A stretch of 20,149 bases of DNA from Miltoncostaeales bacterium (GTDB lineage: Bacteria; Actinomycetota; Thermoleophilia; Miltoncostaeales; Miltoncostaeaceae). The stretch lies in the NCBI GenBank assembly GCA_030829765.1, contig JAUROO010000139.1:1-20149 (forward strand), in the 5' to 3' direction. Numbering within the stretch: the stretch's first letter is position 1; every line of letters starts with the position of its first letter. The notes beneath the pieces are model-generated. The model saw nothing but the letters and a program-made list of their open reading frames with translations, had not been told where the DNA came from and ran no database searches. The position numbers were made by a program, and so were the translations under genes. Shown one piece after another: positions 1 through 10,057 of the stretch.

Positions 1-398
1 CGCTCGCTCTCGTTGTCGAGCGCGGAGGTGGCCTCGTCCAAGAGCAAGATGCGCGGTTTGCCGATGATCGCCCGCGCGATGGCGATCCTCTGCTTCTGCC
101 CGCCGCTCACGAGGCCGCCGCCGACGCCCACCTCCGAGTCGTACCCGTCCGGCATCGCGGAGATGAATCCGTGCGCGTTGGCGATTTTCGCCGCGTCCAC
201 CACCTCCTCCCGGGTCGCCGCCGCGCCGCCTTTCCCCGCGGCGATGTTCTCGTGCACGCTCCCGCTGAACAGCGTCGGCTCCTGCTCGACGATGCCGATC
301 TGCGTCCTGAGCCACATCGGGTCGAGGTCGCGCAGGTCCACGCCGTCCACGGCCCGACGCTCGCCGTAGGCATGCACCAGCCCGCGCGCGCTGATCAC
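1..398 (-). CDS. ABC transporter ATP-binding protein, partial and apparently chimeric (runs off the left edge)
   Basis: Reads in one frame from a GTG at 398, four bases after the UbiA stop, to the window edge (132 residues seen). Residues 1-16 (VISARGLVHAYGERRA) look like the N-terminus of a bacterial ABC-2/DrrA-type ATPase. From about residue 17 the sequence jumps to the part of an ABCB-type exporter domain that lies after Walker A: LDPMWLRTQIG, the Q-loop (VEQEP), signature VSGGQKQRIAIARA, Walker B LLLDEA and D-loop SALD. No Walker A (GxxGxGKS/T) is present, so as written it could not bind ATP normally. The second part uses AAA for three of four lysines and TTG leucines, unlike neighbouring genes, and its GVGGGLVSGGQ and ALDNESE wording resembles eukaryotic (algal) ABCB proteins. 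The likely join is at 333-353. Either a rearranged gene or an assembly chimera; I favour the latter. Confidence 0.7.
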   Translation of the reverse strand, partial: MISARGLVHAYGERRAVDGVDLRDLDPMWLRTQIGIVEQEPTLFSGSVHENIAAGKGGAAATREEVVDAAKIANAHGFISAMPDGYDSEVGVGGGLVSGGQKQRIAIARAIIGKPRILLLDEATSALDNESE

Positions 399-402
399 GG
401 GG

Positions 403-1293
403 TCAGGCGAGGCCCACCTCGGCGATCACGCCCGCCAGGAACACCAGCGACATCACGCCGTTGGCCGTGCCGAAGGCCGCCTGGATCCGCGCGTCGTCGC
501 CCGGGCGCACCGTCAGGTGCTCCCACGCCAGCACCACCCCGCATGCGGCCACGCCCACGTAGTAGGGCCACGTGACCGACGCCGCCACGCCCGCGAGCGC
601 GAGCAGCACGATGGTCACACCGTGCAGCCCGGCCGCGATCCCGAGGGCCCGCCGCTCGCCGAAGCGGGCGGGGGCTGACCGGATGCCGGCATCGCGGTCG
701 TGCCGCACGTCCAGCAGGGCGTAGATGATGTCGAAGCCCGCGATCCAGCAGGCCACCCCTGCCCACAGCAGCACGGGCGCCACGGCGAACTCGCCGGTCA
801 CCGCGATCCAGCCGCCAATCGGCGCGATGCCGATGGCGAGGCCCAGCACGAGGTGGCACGCCCAGGTGAAGCGCTTGGTGTACGGGTACAGCACGAACAG
901 GGCGACGGGCACCGGCCACAGCCACCAGGTGACCTCAGGCAACTGGCTCACTGCGCCGAGCAGCGCCCCGAGGCTGAGCAGCGCGAACACACGCACCTGG
1001 GTGACCGAAAGGCGCCCGCTGGGAAGGTGACGGCCCGCGGTGCGCGGGTTCGCGGCGTCCAGCCGGCGGTCGATGAGCCGGTTCAGCGCCATCGCCAGGG
1101 AGCGGGCGCCCACCATGGCCAGCAGGATCCAGCCCAGCACCGACCAGGGCGGCAGGGCGTTCCGTGCCATCAGCGCACCCGCGACGGCGAAGGGCAGGGC
1201 GAAGATGGTGTGCGAGAAGCGCACCATCCCGAGCATCGCCGGGACGACCGCCAGCCCCGACGCGGGGCGGGCTGCAGGCGAATGGCTGCTCAC
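403..1293 (-). CDS. UbiA-family aromatic prenyltransferase (MqnP/UbiA-like)
   Basis: A 296-residue integral membrane protein, about 8-9 helices, of the UbiA superfamily. It transfers a polyprenyl chain from a prenyl diphosphate to an aromatic acceptor during quinone synthesis. Both Mg-diphosphate motifs are present: N71xxxD75xxxD79 (NRLIDRRLD) followed by NPRTAGRHLPSG, and the second Asp motif around D195-D201 (LLDVRHDRD). The GRHLPSG wording and length fit the 4-hydroxybenzoate/futalosine-pathway (MqnP) branch better than heme O synthase, which is a separate gene here at 8927-9820. The GTG at 1293 is chosen because the open frame upstream of it is only the shadow of the dipeptidase gene. It follows that gene by 10 bases, so it is probably the tail of the cox transcript. 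The substrate is inferred, not shown; a menaquinone role would suit an aerobic actinobacterium. Confidence 0.85.
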   Translation of the reverse strand: MSSHSPAARPASGLAVVPAMLGMVRFSHTIFALPFAVAGALMARNALPPWSVLGWILLAMVGARSLAMALNRLIDRRLDAANPRTAGRHLPSGRLSVTQVRVFALLSLGALLGAVSQLPEVTWWLWPVPVALFVLYPYTKRFTWACHLVLGLAIGIAPIGGWIAVTGEFAVAPVLLWAGVACWIAGFDIIYALLDVRHDRDAGIRSAPARFGERRALGIAAGLHGVTIVLLALAGVAASVTWPYYVGVAACGVVLAWEHLTVRPGDDARIQAAFGTANGVMSLVFLAGVIAEVGLA

Positions 1294-1303
1294 GGAGCCG
1301 ATC

Positions 1304-2011
1304 TTAGGCCCCGGTGGGTGCCCCGGCGGGTCCGTAGCGCGGCACGCCGCCGGTGACGGCGGCCCAGAACTGGTCGCCGAAGTCGAAATGCCACCACTCC
1401 TCCACGTAGGCCGTGAGGCCCTGGGCCGTGAGTGCGTGGAACAGGAGCCGCCGGTGGGAACGTGCGGGCAGGTCGATGTCCTCGAGCGCCGCGGCGCCGG
1501 CCTCGGGCACGAAGGCATCGAACCCGGTGCCCAGATCGAGTTCCGTCCCGTCGGCCCGCGCCAGCGTGAGGTCCACGGCGCCGCCGGTCAGGTGAGGCGG
1601 CGGCGCATGGTGCCCGGGGTCGGGAGGGGTCACGTATGGCCGCGCCACCTGCTCCAGTTCCGGCCGCTCCATGTGCGGGTACTGGGCGGCCAGATCCTGC
1701 ACGTAGGCCTCGAACAGCGCGGACTGCGTCTCGATGGAGCGCCAGCCGTCCCACACCAGCAGCACCAGATCACCCGGCAGGGATTCCGCGGCGCGCACGA
1801 TCCGCTCGGCCAGGCCCTCACGCAGCCAGCAGCCCGGCAGCGCCCCCGGCAGGCCCATGGCGAAGTAGCGCGGATCCTCCATGACCCGGGGGCCCAGCCC
1901 CACCACCGGCACCAGTGGCTCGTCCACCGGCGTGATGGGGATGTCGCGCCAGCCGGCCGGCTGCAGCAGCCGAGGCATCGGGGTGTCCATGCGGGGATCC
2001 GCGTACCTCAT
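1304..2011 (-). CDS. D-alanyl-D-alanine dipeptidase, VanX/DdpX-like (peptidase family M15D)
   Basis: A 235-residue protein of the VanX/DdpX zinc peptidase family, which cleaves D-Ala-D-Ala. The zinc and catalytic signature is complete: H140 and D147 in PHLTGGAVD, and the EWWHF box with E205 and H208. The substrate-side arginine motif DGWRS (R91) is also present. No signal peptide is evident, so a cytoplasmic location as in VanX/DdpX is likely. The start at 2011 gives an ATGA overlap with the upstream dehydrogenase stop and has a G-rich stretch before it; an in-frame ATG at 2023 is an alternative. No vanH, vanA or sensor kinase is nearby, so this is more likely a housekeeping or peptide-recycling enzyme than glycopeptide resistance. 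It sits in the tail of the cox operon. Confidence 0.85.
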   Translation of the reverse strand: MRYADPRMDTPMPRLLQPAGWRDIPITPVDEPLVPVVGLGPRVMEDPRYFAMGLPGALPGCWLREGLAERIVRAAESLPGDLVLLVWDGWRSIETQSALFEAYVQDLAAQYPHMERPELEQVARPYVTPPDPGHHAPPPHLTGGAVDLTLARADGTELDLGTGFDAFVPEAGAAALEDIDLPARSHRRLLFHALTAQGLTAYVEEWWHFDFGDQFWAAVTGGVPRYGPAGAPTGA

Positions 2012-2721
2012 CCAAGCCCCCATTCGGAGGCCTGTACGCGGGGTCCCGGGTCCTCTCCCGCGAGCACCGCCAGCACGGGGGCCACGCGGTCGGCAGGCGG
2101 GGGCACCGTGGCGGGGTCCTCCTCGGGGTGGGCCTCCGCCCGCATCTGCGTGCGCACCGGCCCGGGGTTCACCGCCACCACGCGAATGCCGCGGTCAGCC
2201 CACTCCTCGCGCAGCATCAGGCCCACCGACTCCAGGCCGGCCTTGGCGATCGCATACGCGCCGTAGCCGGGGCGCCCCGCGGCGCCCGTGGTCACCAGCA
2301 CCACGCCCGCGCGGTCGGCGATGGCCGGCGCCAGGCGCTGCAGCAGCCGCACCTGGCCGGTCAGGTCCACGGTGACGGCCTCCCAGGTGGCATCCACGTC
2401 GGCGTCAGCCAGCGGGCCGAGCGGCCCCAGCACCCCGGCGTTCATCACCACTCCCTCCAGCCGCGGCACGGCGGCCCTCACCTGTGCGGCGGCGGCGTCC
2501 ACCGATTCCGGTGAGGCGAGATCCATCTCCACCTCATCGCACATGGCGCCGGCGTCCCTGCACGCCGAGGCCACCGCGGCCAGCCGTCCACCACGGGTAG
2601 CGGTGAGCAGCACATGTGCACCGCAACGGGCGAGCTCGCGTGCGATCGCCGCCCCGTATCCCCGCGACGCACCCGTCACCAGCACGCGCGACCCGGAAAG
2701 GTCCGCGGCCGCCGGGGTCAT
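2008..2721 (-). CDS. Short-chain dehydrogenase/reductase (classical SDR)
   Basis: A 237-residue single-domain Rossmann oxidoreductase. The cofactor motif TGASRGYG (16-23) and the arginine within it suggest NADP(H). NAG is at 94-96 and the catalytic YxxxK is Y156/K160, followed by the NPGPVRT motif near residue 190. The usual catalytic serine in the strand before the YxxxK motif is replaced by threonines (T144/T145 in VTTGAAG). The protein is slightly shorter than the usual 250 residues. Its ATG at 2721 overlaps the stop of the cytochrome c gene by one base, and its own stop overlaps the dipeptidase start, so it is translationally coupled on both sides. The substrate cannot be read from sequence, and no neighbour points clearly to one. 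Confidence 0.88.
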   Translation of the reverse strand: MTPAAADLSGSRVLVTGASRGYGAAIARELARCGAHVLLTATRGGRLAAVASACRDAGAMCDEVEMDLASPESVDAAAAQVRAAVPRLEGVVMNAGVLGPLGPLADADVDATWEAVTVDLTGQVRLLQRLAPAIADRAGVVLVTTGAAGRPGYGAYAIAKAGLESVGLMLREEWADRGIRVVAVNPGPVRTQMRAEAHPEEDPATVPPPADRVAPVLAVLAGEDPGPRVQASEWGLG

Positions 2722-3218
2722 CAGGGGACCTCGGCGCCTCCGTCGGCGGGCGTCGCGGGGCCGTCACCGGGCGCCGGCGGGGTGCCCTTCACCGCGGGGC
2801 TGATCTCGCGCACATCGCTGTCGGGCTGCGTGCCGGCGAACTTCGCGACGTAGGCCGAGACGTCGATGGCGTCCTGTCCGGTCACGAGGTTCTGCGGCAT
2901 GGCCACCGGGTACGAGCCCGGCTTGTCCGGCTGCGGGGAGATCTTGATCCAGCGCCTCACGACGCCGAAGAACTGGGTCTCCTCGAAGCCCTGGTTGCGC
3001 GGGTAGCGGAAGGCGTCATCCAGGTTGGGTCCGCTGATGCCCTTGGTGCCCGCCTCCACCATGGTGTGGCAGCCGCCGCAGTTCTGCACGAAGAGCGTGC
3101 GGCCCGCGTCGGTGTTGGCCGACGCCAGGGAGTTCTCGGCGTCACCGCAGCCGGAGAGCACCAGGGCGCCGCCGGCAAGGGCGATCGCGACGGATGAGGC
3201 CAGGAGTCGTGAGCGCAA
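2721..3218 (-). CDS. Lipoprotein c-type cytochrome of the oxidase operon
   Basis: A 165-residue monoheme cytochrome c, probably membrane-anchored on the outside. The N-terminus has arginines, a hydrophobic run and a lipobox LSGC with C24 as the lipid-bearing cysteine. Heme attaches at C47GGC50H51, and M108 in VAMPQ is the likely sixth ligand. A Pro/Ala-rich tail follows from about residue 140. The TTG at 3218 is chosen because it places a proper signal sequence eight bases after the coxC stop; no ATG is available in that stretch, and CTG at 3203 is another possibility. Its place directly after coxC suggests it delivers electrons to, or is a stable subunit of, the caa3 oxidase, in addition to the cytochrome c domain fused to subunit II. 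Confidence 0.85.
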   Translation of the reverse strand: MRSRLLASSVAIALAGGALVLSGCGDAENSLASANTDAGRTLFVQNCGGCHTMVEAGTKGISGPNLDDAFRYPRNQGFEETQFFGVVRRWIKISPQPDKPGSYPVAMPQNLVTGQDAIDVSAYVAKFAGTQPDSDVREISPAVKGTPPAPGDGPATPADGGAEVP

Positions 3219-3226
3219 CGGGATCC

Positions 3227-3841
3227 CTAGACGAGGTAGACGAGGATGAACAGCAGCACCCACACGATGTCGACGAAGTGCCAGTAGTACGAACCGGCGG
3301 TCAACGGCGTGTGGTACGTGGTCGAGAAGTCCCGCATGTACGCGCGACGAAGGCACAGGCCCAGCACGATGAGTCCCACCAGCACGTGCGCGCCGTGGAA
3401 GCCCGTGAGCGTGTAGAAGGCGCCACTGAACGCGCGATCCTGGGGCGTGAAGCCCAGGTGGGCGTACTCGTTCAACTGGATCAGCAGGAAGGTCCCGCCG
3501 AGCAGGATCGTCACCCACAGGCCACGGATGAGGCCCTTGTTGTCCCCCGCCGCCAGGCGCTTCTCGCCCCACCACAGGGTGAACGACGACGTCACGAGGA
3601 ACACCGTGTTCACGAGGGTCATCAGGACCGGCAGCTCGAACGGCTGGCCGTCGGCCTTCAGCGGCGGCCAGGTCTCGTTGGCCACCCCGTACCGGATGAA
3701 GAAGTACGCGGTGAACAGCGAGGCGAACAGCATCAACTCCGACCCGATGAACAGCAGCATGCTGATCAGCGCCGGGTTCATGTGGTGCTTCTGCTCGGGC
3801 TGGCCGGTGGCCCCGCCCACGTGCGGTGCAGTGGTCGCCAT
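3227..3841 (-). CDS. ctaE: Cytochrome c oxidase subunit III
   Basis: A 204-residue, five-helix membrane protein, the short form of subunit III typical of caa3-type oxidases of Gram-positive bacteria and Thermus relatives. Family wording is clear: LLFIGSELMLFASLFTAYF in the first helix, the TGFHGAHVLVG stretch, and YYWHFVDIVWVLLF at the C-terminus. Subunit III binds lipid, stabilises the oxidase core and helps sustain proton uptake. The N-terminal 25 residues are hydrophilic and histidine-containing. The gene starts three bases after the coxA stop and ends eight bases before the cytochrome c start, so all are on one transcript. No separate subunit IV gene is visible between these genes. Confidence 0.95.
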   Translation of the reverse strand: MATTAPHVGGATGQPEQKHHMNPALISMLLFIGSELMLFASLFTAYFFIRYGVANETWPPLKADGQPFELPVLMTLVNTVFLVTSSFTLWWGEKRLAAGDNKGLIRGLWVTILLGGTFLLIQLNEYAHLGFTPQDRAFSGAFYTLTGFHGAHVLVGLIVLGLCLRRAYMRDFSTTYHTPLTAGSYYWHFVDIVWVLLFILVYLV

Positions 3842-3844
3842 CGG

Positions 3845-6589
<2,745 letters not shown>

Positions 6590-6616
6590 GTGCTGTTCGC
6601 TCGGTCTCGGTTGCGG

Positions 6617-7600
6617 TTACTTGATGGACTCGACGAAGGCGACGACGTTCGCCAGGTCGGTGCCGGTGGCCAGGCCCCCGGGCATCGCGCCCTTGCCGTT
6701 CTTGATCTGGTCGCGGATCTGGTCCGTGGTGAGCGCGGTGCCGACGATGGCCGGCCCCACGCCCGCGGTCTTGCCCAGGTCGGCGTGGCAGCCCGAGCAC
6801 TTGGCCTCGAACACGGTCTTCCCGGCCTCCGCGTCACCCGGGGCGGTCTCCAGCTTCGCGGCAGCCGCGGTGGCAGCGGTGCTGGCCTTCACCCGGGCCG
6901 TGGCCTTGGCGAGCCAGGCGGTGTACTCCTTCGCGGAGACGACCTTGACCTCGGATCGCATCACGCCGTGGCCCACGCCGCAGAGCTCGGCACACACCAC
7001 CGGGTAGGTGCCCGTCTTCGTGGGGTTGATCCAGAGGGTGTGGGTAATGCCGGGAACGGCATCGCCCTTGATGCCGAACTCGGGCACCCAGAAATCGTGG
7101 ATCACGTCGCGGGCCCGGACGTTGAGCTGAACCTGACGCCCCTCGGGGACCACCAGGGTTCCGGTCTCGATGCCGGCCTCGGGATACCCATACGTCCAAT
7201 TGAACTGCTGGGCGTAGACATCCACGTTCAGGCGGTCGGCGGCGACGGCCTCATTGCGCTCGAGGACGATGTACCCGTACACGGCAACGATCACCAGCGC
7301 GACCGACGGGACGACGGTCCACACGATCTCCAGCTTCGTATTGCCGTGGGTCGGCGGTCCATCCTCCAGATCATCGTCAGTCGCCCGCCACTTCCAGATC
7401 GCGTAGATCAGGATGCTCGTGACGATCACGAAGAACACGGCGCTCATCCAGAAGAGAAACCAGAGGAGGCCGAATGTGCGCTCCGCCTGCTCGGTGCTCG
7501 CGGGCGGGAGCCAGTCGATGATCAGTGCCTGAGCGGCGGTGATCGCCGCGACGACGACGGCGATGACGGCGAGTGGGATGATCGGAATCTTCTTGTACAC
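6617..7600 (-). CDS. ctaC: Cytochrome c oxidase subunit II with fused cytochrome c domain (caa3 type)
   Basis: A 327-residue protein that accepts electrons and passes them through CuA to subunit I. Three hydrophobic segments are present (about 6-29, 43-69 and 90-112), the last with the family's ExxWxxxP motif. The outer CuA domain carries H168 and the C203xE205xC207xxxH211xxM214 ligand set. An alanine-rich linker (about 232-256) leads to a cytochrome c domain with C268SGC271H272 and M306 (AMPGG). The GTG at 7600 is chosen because a -10-like TAGGGT lies eight bases upstream, as at three other starts in this window, and because it puts the first helix near the N-terminus; an in-frame GTG at 7657 is an alternative. 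First gene of the coxB-coxA-coxC unit. Confidence 0.93.
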   Translation of the reverse strand: MYKKIPIIPLAVIAVVVAAITAAQALIIDWLPPASTEQAERTFGLLWFLFWMSAVFFVIVTSILIYAIWKWRATDDDLEDGPPTHGNTKLEIVWTVVPSVALVIVAVYGYIVLERNEAVAADRLNVDVYAQQFNWTYGYPEAGIETGTLVVPEGRQVQLNVRARDVIHDFWVPEFGIKGDAVPGITHTLWINPTKTGTYPVVCAELCGVGHGVMRSEVKVVSAKEYTAWLAKATARVKASTAATAAAAKLETAPGDAEAGKTVFEAKCSGCHADLGKTAGVGPAIVGTALTTDQIRDQIKNGKGAMPGGLATGTDLANVVAFVESIK

Positions 7601-7608
7601 AGCAGGGA

Positions 7609-7637
7609 ACCCTAGTCGGGAGATGGCCCGGCGTCGC
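7609..7637 (-). promoter_or_regulatory. Probable promoter of the coxB operon (leaderless type)
   Basis: On the minus strand a -10-like TAGGGT (7614-7609) is followed by exactly eight bases and then the GTG at 7600. A weak -35-like GCGACG (7637-7632) stands 17 bases upstream of it. The spacing from hexamer to start codon equals that at 10008, 10095 and 15605, so transcription would begin at or beside the start codon. Assignment rests on pattern only. Confidence 0.45.
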
Positions 7638-7666
7638 CCCCCAAATGAGCGCGACACGACCCGGGT

Positions 7667-7709
7667 TCAGGGGCCCTGTTGTCCCTGATGCAGCATCCGG
7701 GAAAACCCG
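7667..7709 (-). terminator. Two short hairpins between the MFS gene and coxB
   Basis: Just after the MFS stop on the minus strand lie CGGG-TTTT-CCCG (7709-7698) and TCAGGG, a ten-base loop, CCCTGA (7688-7667). Neither is followed by a clear U-run, so they are at best weak or Rho-assisted terminators. Together with the promoter-like sequence at 7609-7637 they suggest that coxB begins a new transcript. The rest of the 118-base gap (7601-7718) shows nothing else. Confidence 0.3.
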
Positions 7710-7718
7710 CAGGCATGC

Positions 7719-8930
7719 TCACGCCGCCACCGTGGGCCGGCGGGTCATCGGCATCGCGGCGATCAATCCGCACGCCACGAAAAGCATGCCGCCCGTGACC
7801 AGTGGTGAGCCCACGCCCACCTCCTGGAACAGGGCGGTGGCCGCGATGGGCGCGATGAGGCGGGCGAGCCCGCCGGCGGATGCCATCACGCCGAGGATTC
7901 CCCCCTGGTCACCCGCGGGGGCCCGCTGGGAGACGATCGCATTGACCGTGGGGAAGGTGAGCCCCGACCCCAGGGCCAGCAGGGCCAGCACCGGGAACAG
8001 CGCCCACAACTGCGTGGTGAAGGCCAGCATCACGAGCGCCGCCGCGGTCATCCACAGCCCTGCCCGCAGCACCGGCCACTCACCCACCCGCGAGGTAAGC
8101 CGGTGGACCACCCCGCCTTGGATGATCGCGGCAAAGACCCCAATGAACACGAACACCAGCCCCGTCTCGGTCAGCCCGAAGTCGAACCGGCGGTTGCCGA
8201 ACAGCGAGAACACCGACTCCATGGCCACGAACCCCAGCCCGCCGAGGAAGGCGATCCAGATGAGCGGTCCGTACTCGCGCGACCCCACCGCGCGGAAGAG
8301 GGCGGTCCAGCGCGACTGCCGCGCGCCCTCGTGGCTGCCGCGGGGCCGGGTCTCGGGCAGGCGCTTCCATGCCAGAGCGAAGTTCGCGAGGGCCGCCGTC
8401 GCGGCCAGGATGAAGGGCGCGCGCGGGTCGATGGCCGCGAACAGCCCGCCGATGCCCGGCCCGATGATGAAGCCCAGCCCGAAGGCAGCCCCGATCAGGC
8501 CCATGCCGCGCACCCGGTCCTCATCGGTGGTGATGTCGGCCACGTAGGCCTGTGCCGCCGCGTATGACGCGCCCGAGATGCCGTCGAGGATGCGCGCGAG
8601 GAACAGCACCCACAGCGCCGGGGCGAAACCGAACATCAGCCAGGCCACCGAGGAGCCCAGCAGCGAGCCCAGGATCACCGGCCGGCGGCCGAAGCGATCC
8701 GATACCCGGCCCCAGATGGGCGCAAAGATCAACTGCATCAGGGCGTACACGCCGGTGAGAAGGCCGATCTCCACCACCGACGCCCCGAATTCCTCGGCGT
8801 ACAGGGGCACAAGCGGGATGACGATGCCGAAGCCGATCAGGTCGATCAGCACCGTCGAGAAGATGATGCCGAGGGGCGTCACGAAGAACGCCAGCCCGCC
8901 GAACCCGTGCCGCCGGCCGCCCCCGCTCAC
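7719..8930 (-). CDS. Major facilitator superfamily exporter (TetA/DHA1-like)
   Basis: A 403-residue protein with about 12 membrane segments. Motif A between helices 2 and 3 is intact (G74RVSDRFGRR, family form GxxxDRxGRR). An IGPGIGG stretch in helix 5 matches the motif C of proton-driven antiporters, so drug or metabolite efflux is likely; the substrate cannot be told. The GTG at 8930 is chosen because it forms a GTGA overlap with the ctaB stop, which implies translational coupling. The open frame upstream of it is only the shadow of ctaB. Its place behind heme O synthase may be incidental; a role in heme or intermediate export is possible but not supported by any motif. Confidence 0.88.
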   Translation of the reverse strand: MSGGGRRHGFGGLAFFVTPLGIIFSTVLIDLIGFGIVIPLVPLYAEEFGASVVEIGLLTGVYALMQLIFAPIWGRVSDRFGRRPVILGSLLGSSVAWLMFGFAPALWVLFLARILDGISGASYAAAQAYVADITTDEDRVRGMGLIGAAFGLGFIIGPGIGGLFAAIDPRAPFILAATAALANFALAWKRLPETRPRGSHEGARQSRWTALFRAVGSREYGPLIWIAFLGGLGFVAMESVFSLFGNRRFDFGLTETGLVFVFIGVFAAIIQGGVVHRLTSRVGEWPVLRAGLWMTAAALVMLAFTTQLWALFPVLALLALGSGLTFPTVNAIVSQRAPAGDQGGILGVMASAGGLARLIAPIAATALFQEVGVGSPLVTGGMLFVACGLIAAMPMTRRPTVAA

Positions 8931-9820
8931 AGCGCGGCATCCACGGCGATCACCACGAACAGCAGCGCCAGGTACAGCAGCGAGTAGTGGAAGGTGATCG
9001 CCGCCCACGGCCGCGAGCGGTCATCGCGCCACAGCATCACGGCCATGCCCAGGAATGGCAGTCCCAGCACCAGCGCGCCCACGAGGTACGTGATCCCGGC
9101 CCCGGCCGCGTACGGCAGCAGGGTCGTGCCCAGCATCACGATGGTCCACAGCAGCACCTGCACGCGCGTCGCGTGCTCGCCGTACACCACCGGCAGCATC
9201 GGCACGCCCGCCTGCGAGTAGTCCTTGCGCAGCATCAGGGCCAGCGCCCAGAAGTGCGGGGGGGTCCACACGAAAACGATCGCGAACAGCAGCACCGCGC
9301 CGAACGTGATGTCGCCGGCCACGGCAGCCCACCCCACCAGCGGGGGGATCGCCCCCGCAGCACCGCCGATGACGATGTTGTGGATGGTCGTCCGCTTGAG
9401 CCACAGCGTGTAGAGCCCCACGTACAGCGCCACGCCCACCAGCGACAGCACGGCCGCAAGCCATGTGGCCAGGAAGCCCAGCACCAGCACGCTGGCCACT
9501 ACCAGCACCAGCCCGTAGGCCAGCGCCGCCACCGGACTGATGCGCCCGGCCACGATGGGCCGGCGACCGGTGCGGTCCATCACCGCGTCGATGTCGCGGT
9601 CCACCACCTGGTTGATGGTGTTGGAGCCACCGGCCGACAGGTACCCGCCAACAATCGTCCACAGAATGAGCCAGCCATTCGGCACGCCCTGCTCGGCCGC
9701 GAACATGGCGCACACGGTGGTGACCAGCAGCAGGGAGATGATGCGCGGCTTCGTCAGCGTCACGAGGTCGCGCACGATTCCCGGTGGCCGCGCGACGGCC
9801 CCGGCCGTGGCGGTGCTCAC
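8927..9820 (-). CDS. ctaB: Protoheme IX farnesyltransferase (heme O synthase)
   Basis: A 297-residue UbiA-superfamily membrane enzyme that farnesylates heme B to heme O, the precursor of the heme A used by the cox-encoded oxidase. Typical family features are the LTKPRI start of helix 1, the first Asp motif N70xxxD74xxxD78 (NQVVDRDID) running into MDRTGRRPIVAGRI, the YTLWLKRTTIHNIVIGG loop and TPPHFWALAL. The GTG at 9820 overlaps the stop of the small upstream membrane protein (GTGA), so the two are coupled. Heme A synthase (ctaA), which would complete the pathway, is not in the window. Length and motifs match the family closely. Confidence 0.95.
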   Translation of the reverse strand: MSTATAGAVARPPGIVRDLVTLTKPRIISLLLVTTVCAMFAAEQGVPNGWLILWTIVGGYLSAGGSNTINQVVDRDIDAVMDRTGRRPIVAGRISPVAALAYGLVLVVASVLVLGFLATWLAAVLSLVGVALYVGLYTLWLKRTTIHNIVIGGAAGAIPPLVGWAAVAGDITFGAVLLFAIVFVWTPPHFWALALMLRKDYSQAGVPMLPVVYGEHATRVQVLLWTIVMLGTTLLPYAAGAGITYLVGALVLGLPFLGMAVMLWRDDRSRPWAAITFHYSLLYLALLFVVIAVDAAL

Positions 9821-10008
9821 GGCATCACCGTCGCCGTCCACGCCACCAGCGCGATGGACATCGCGAGGGGCAGGATGAGCCAGAGGGTCTCGGTGGAACT
9901 GCTGGCACCGCGCGCCAACGGGGCCCGCATGCCCCACATGGTGCGGATGATGGCCAGTCCGGCGCCCACGACGAGGACCGCGGCGATGATGAGCACGGCG
10001 ACGCGCAC
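9817..10008 (-). CDS. Small two-helix membrane protein resembling the membrane hairpin of oxidase subunit II
   Basis: A 63-residue protein: helix 1 at about 2-21, a short charged loop with WGMRAPLARG, helix 2 at about 42-60. Helix 2 opens with E-T-L-W-L-I-L-P, which repeats the ExxWxxxP motif of the second core helix of oxidase subunit II (EIVWTVVP in the coxB of this window). There is no CuA domain and no heme site. The GTG at 10008 is preferred to one at 10083 because a -10-like TATCCT ends eight bases before it, and because a start at 10083 would run the coding region through both divergent promoters. It is the first gene of a unit with ctaB, so a role in oxidase assembly or as a small oxidase subunit is plausible but inferred. 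Confidence 0.65.
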   Translation of the reverse strand: MRVAVLIIAAVLVVGAGLAIIRTMWGMRAPLARGASSSTETLWLILPLAMSIALVAWTATVMP

Positions 10009-10016
10009 GACGGCCG

Positions 10017-10044
10017 AGGATAGTGCAGGCGGGCGGGCCGTCAG
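10017..10044 (-). promoter_or_regulatory. Probable promoter for the small membrane protein, ctaB and MFS unit
   Basis: Minus-strand -35-like CTGACG (10044-10039), a 16-base spacer, then -10-like TATCCT (10022-10017). Eight bases follow before the GTG at 10008, so the transcript is probably leaderless. It stands back to back with the plus-strand promoter at 10058-10086; the two -35 elements are 13 bases apart. Confidence 0.5.
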
Positions 10045-10057
10045 GGGGCCATTCGGG

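Noticed and set aside
1301..1306. TAAGAT on the minus strand, seven bases before the UbiA GTG, as another leaderless promoter
   Set aside because: It contains the stop codon of the dipeptidase gene and has no -35, so it may be chance. Kept only as a weak possibility.
1304..2011. A vancomycin-resistance locus
   Set aside because: Only the VanX-like gene is present; no ligase, dehydrogenase of the VanH type or two-component system is nearby.
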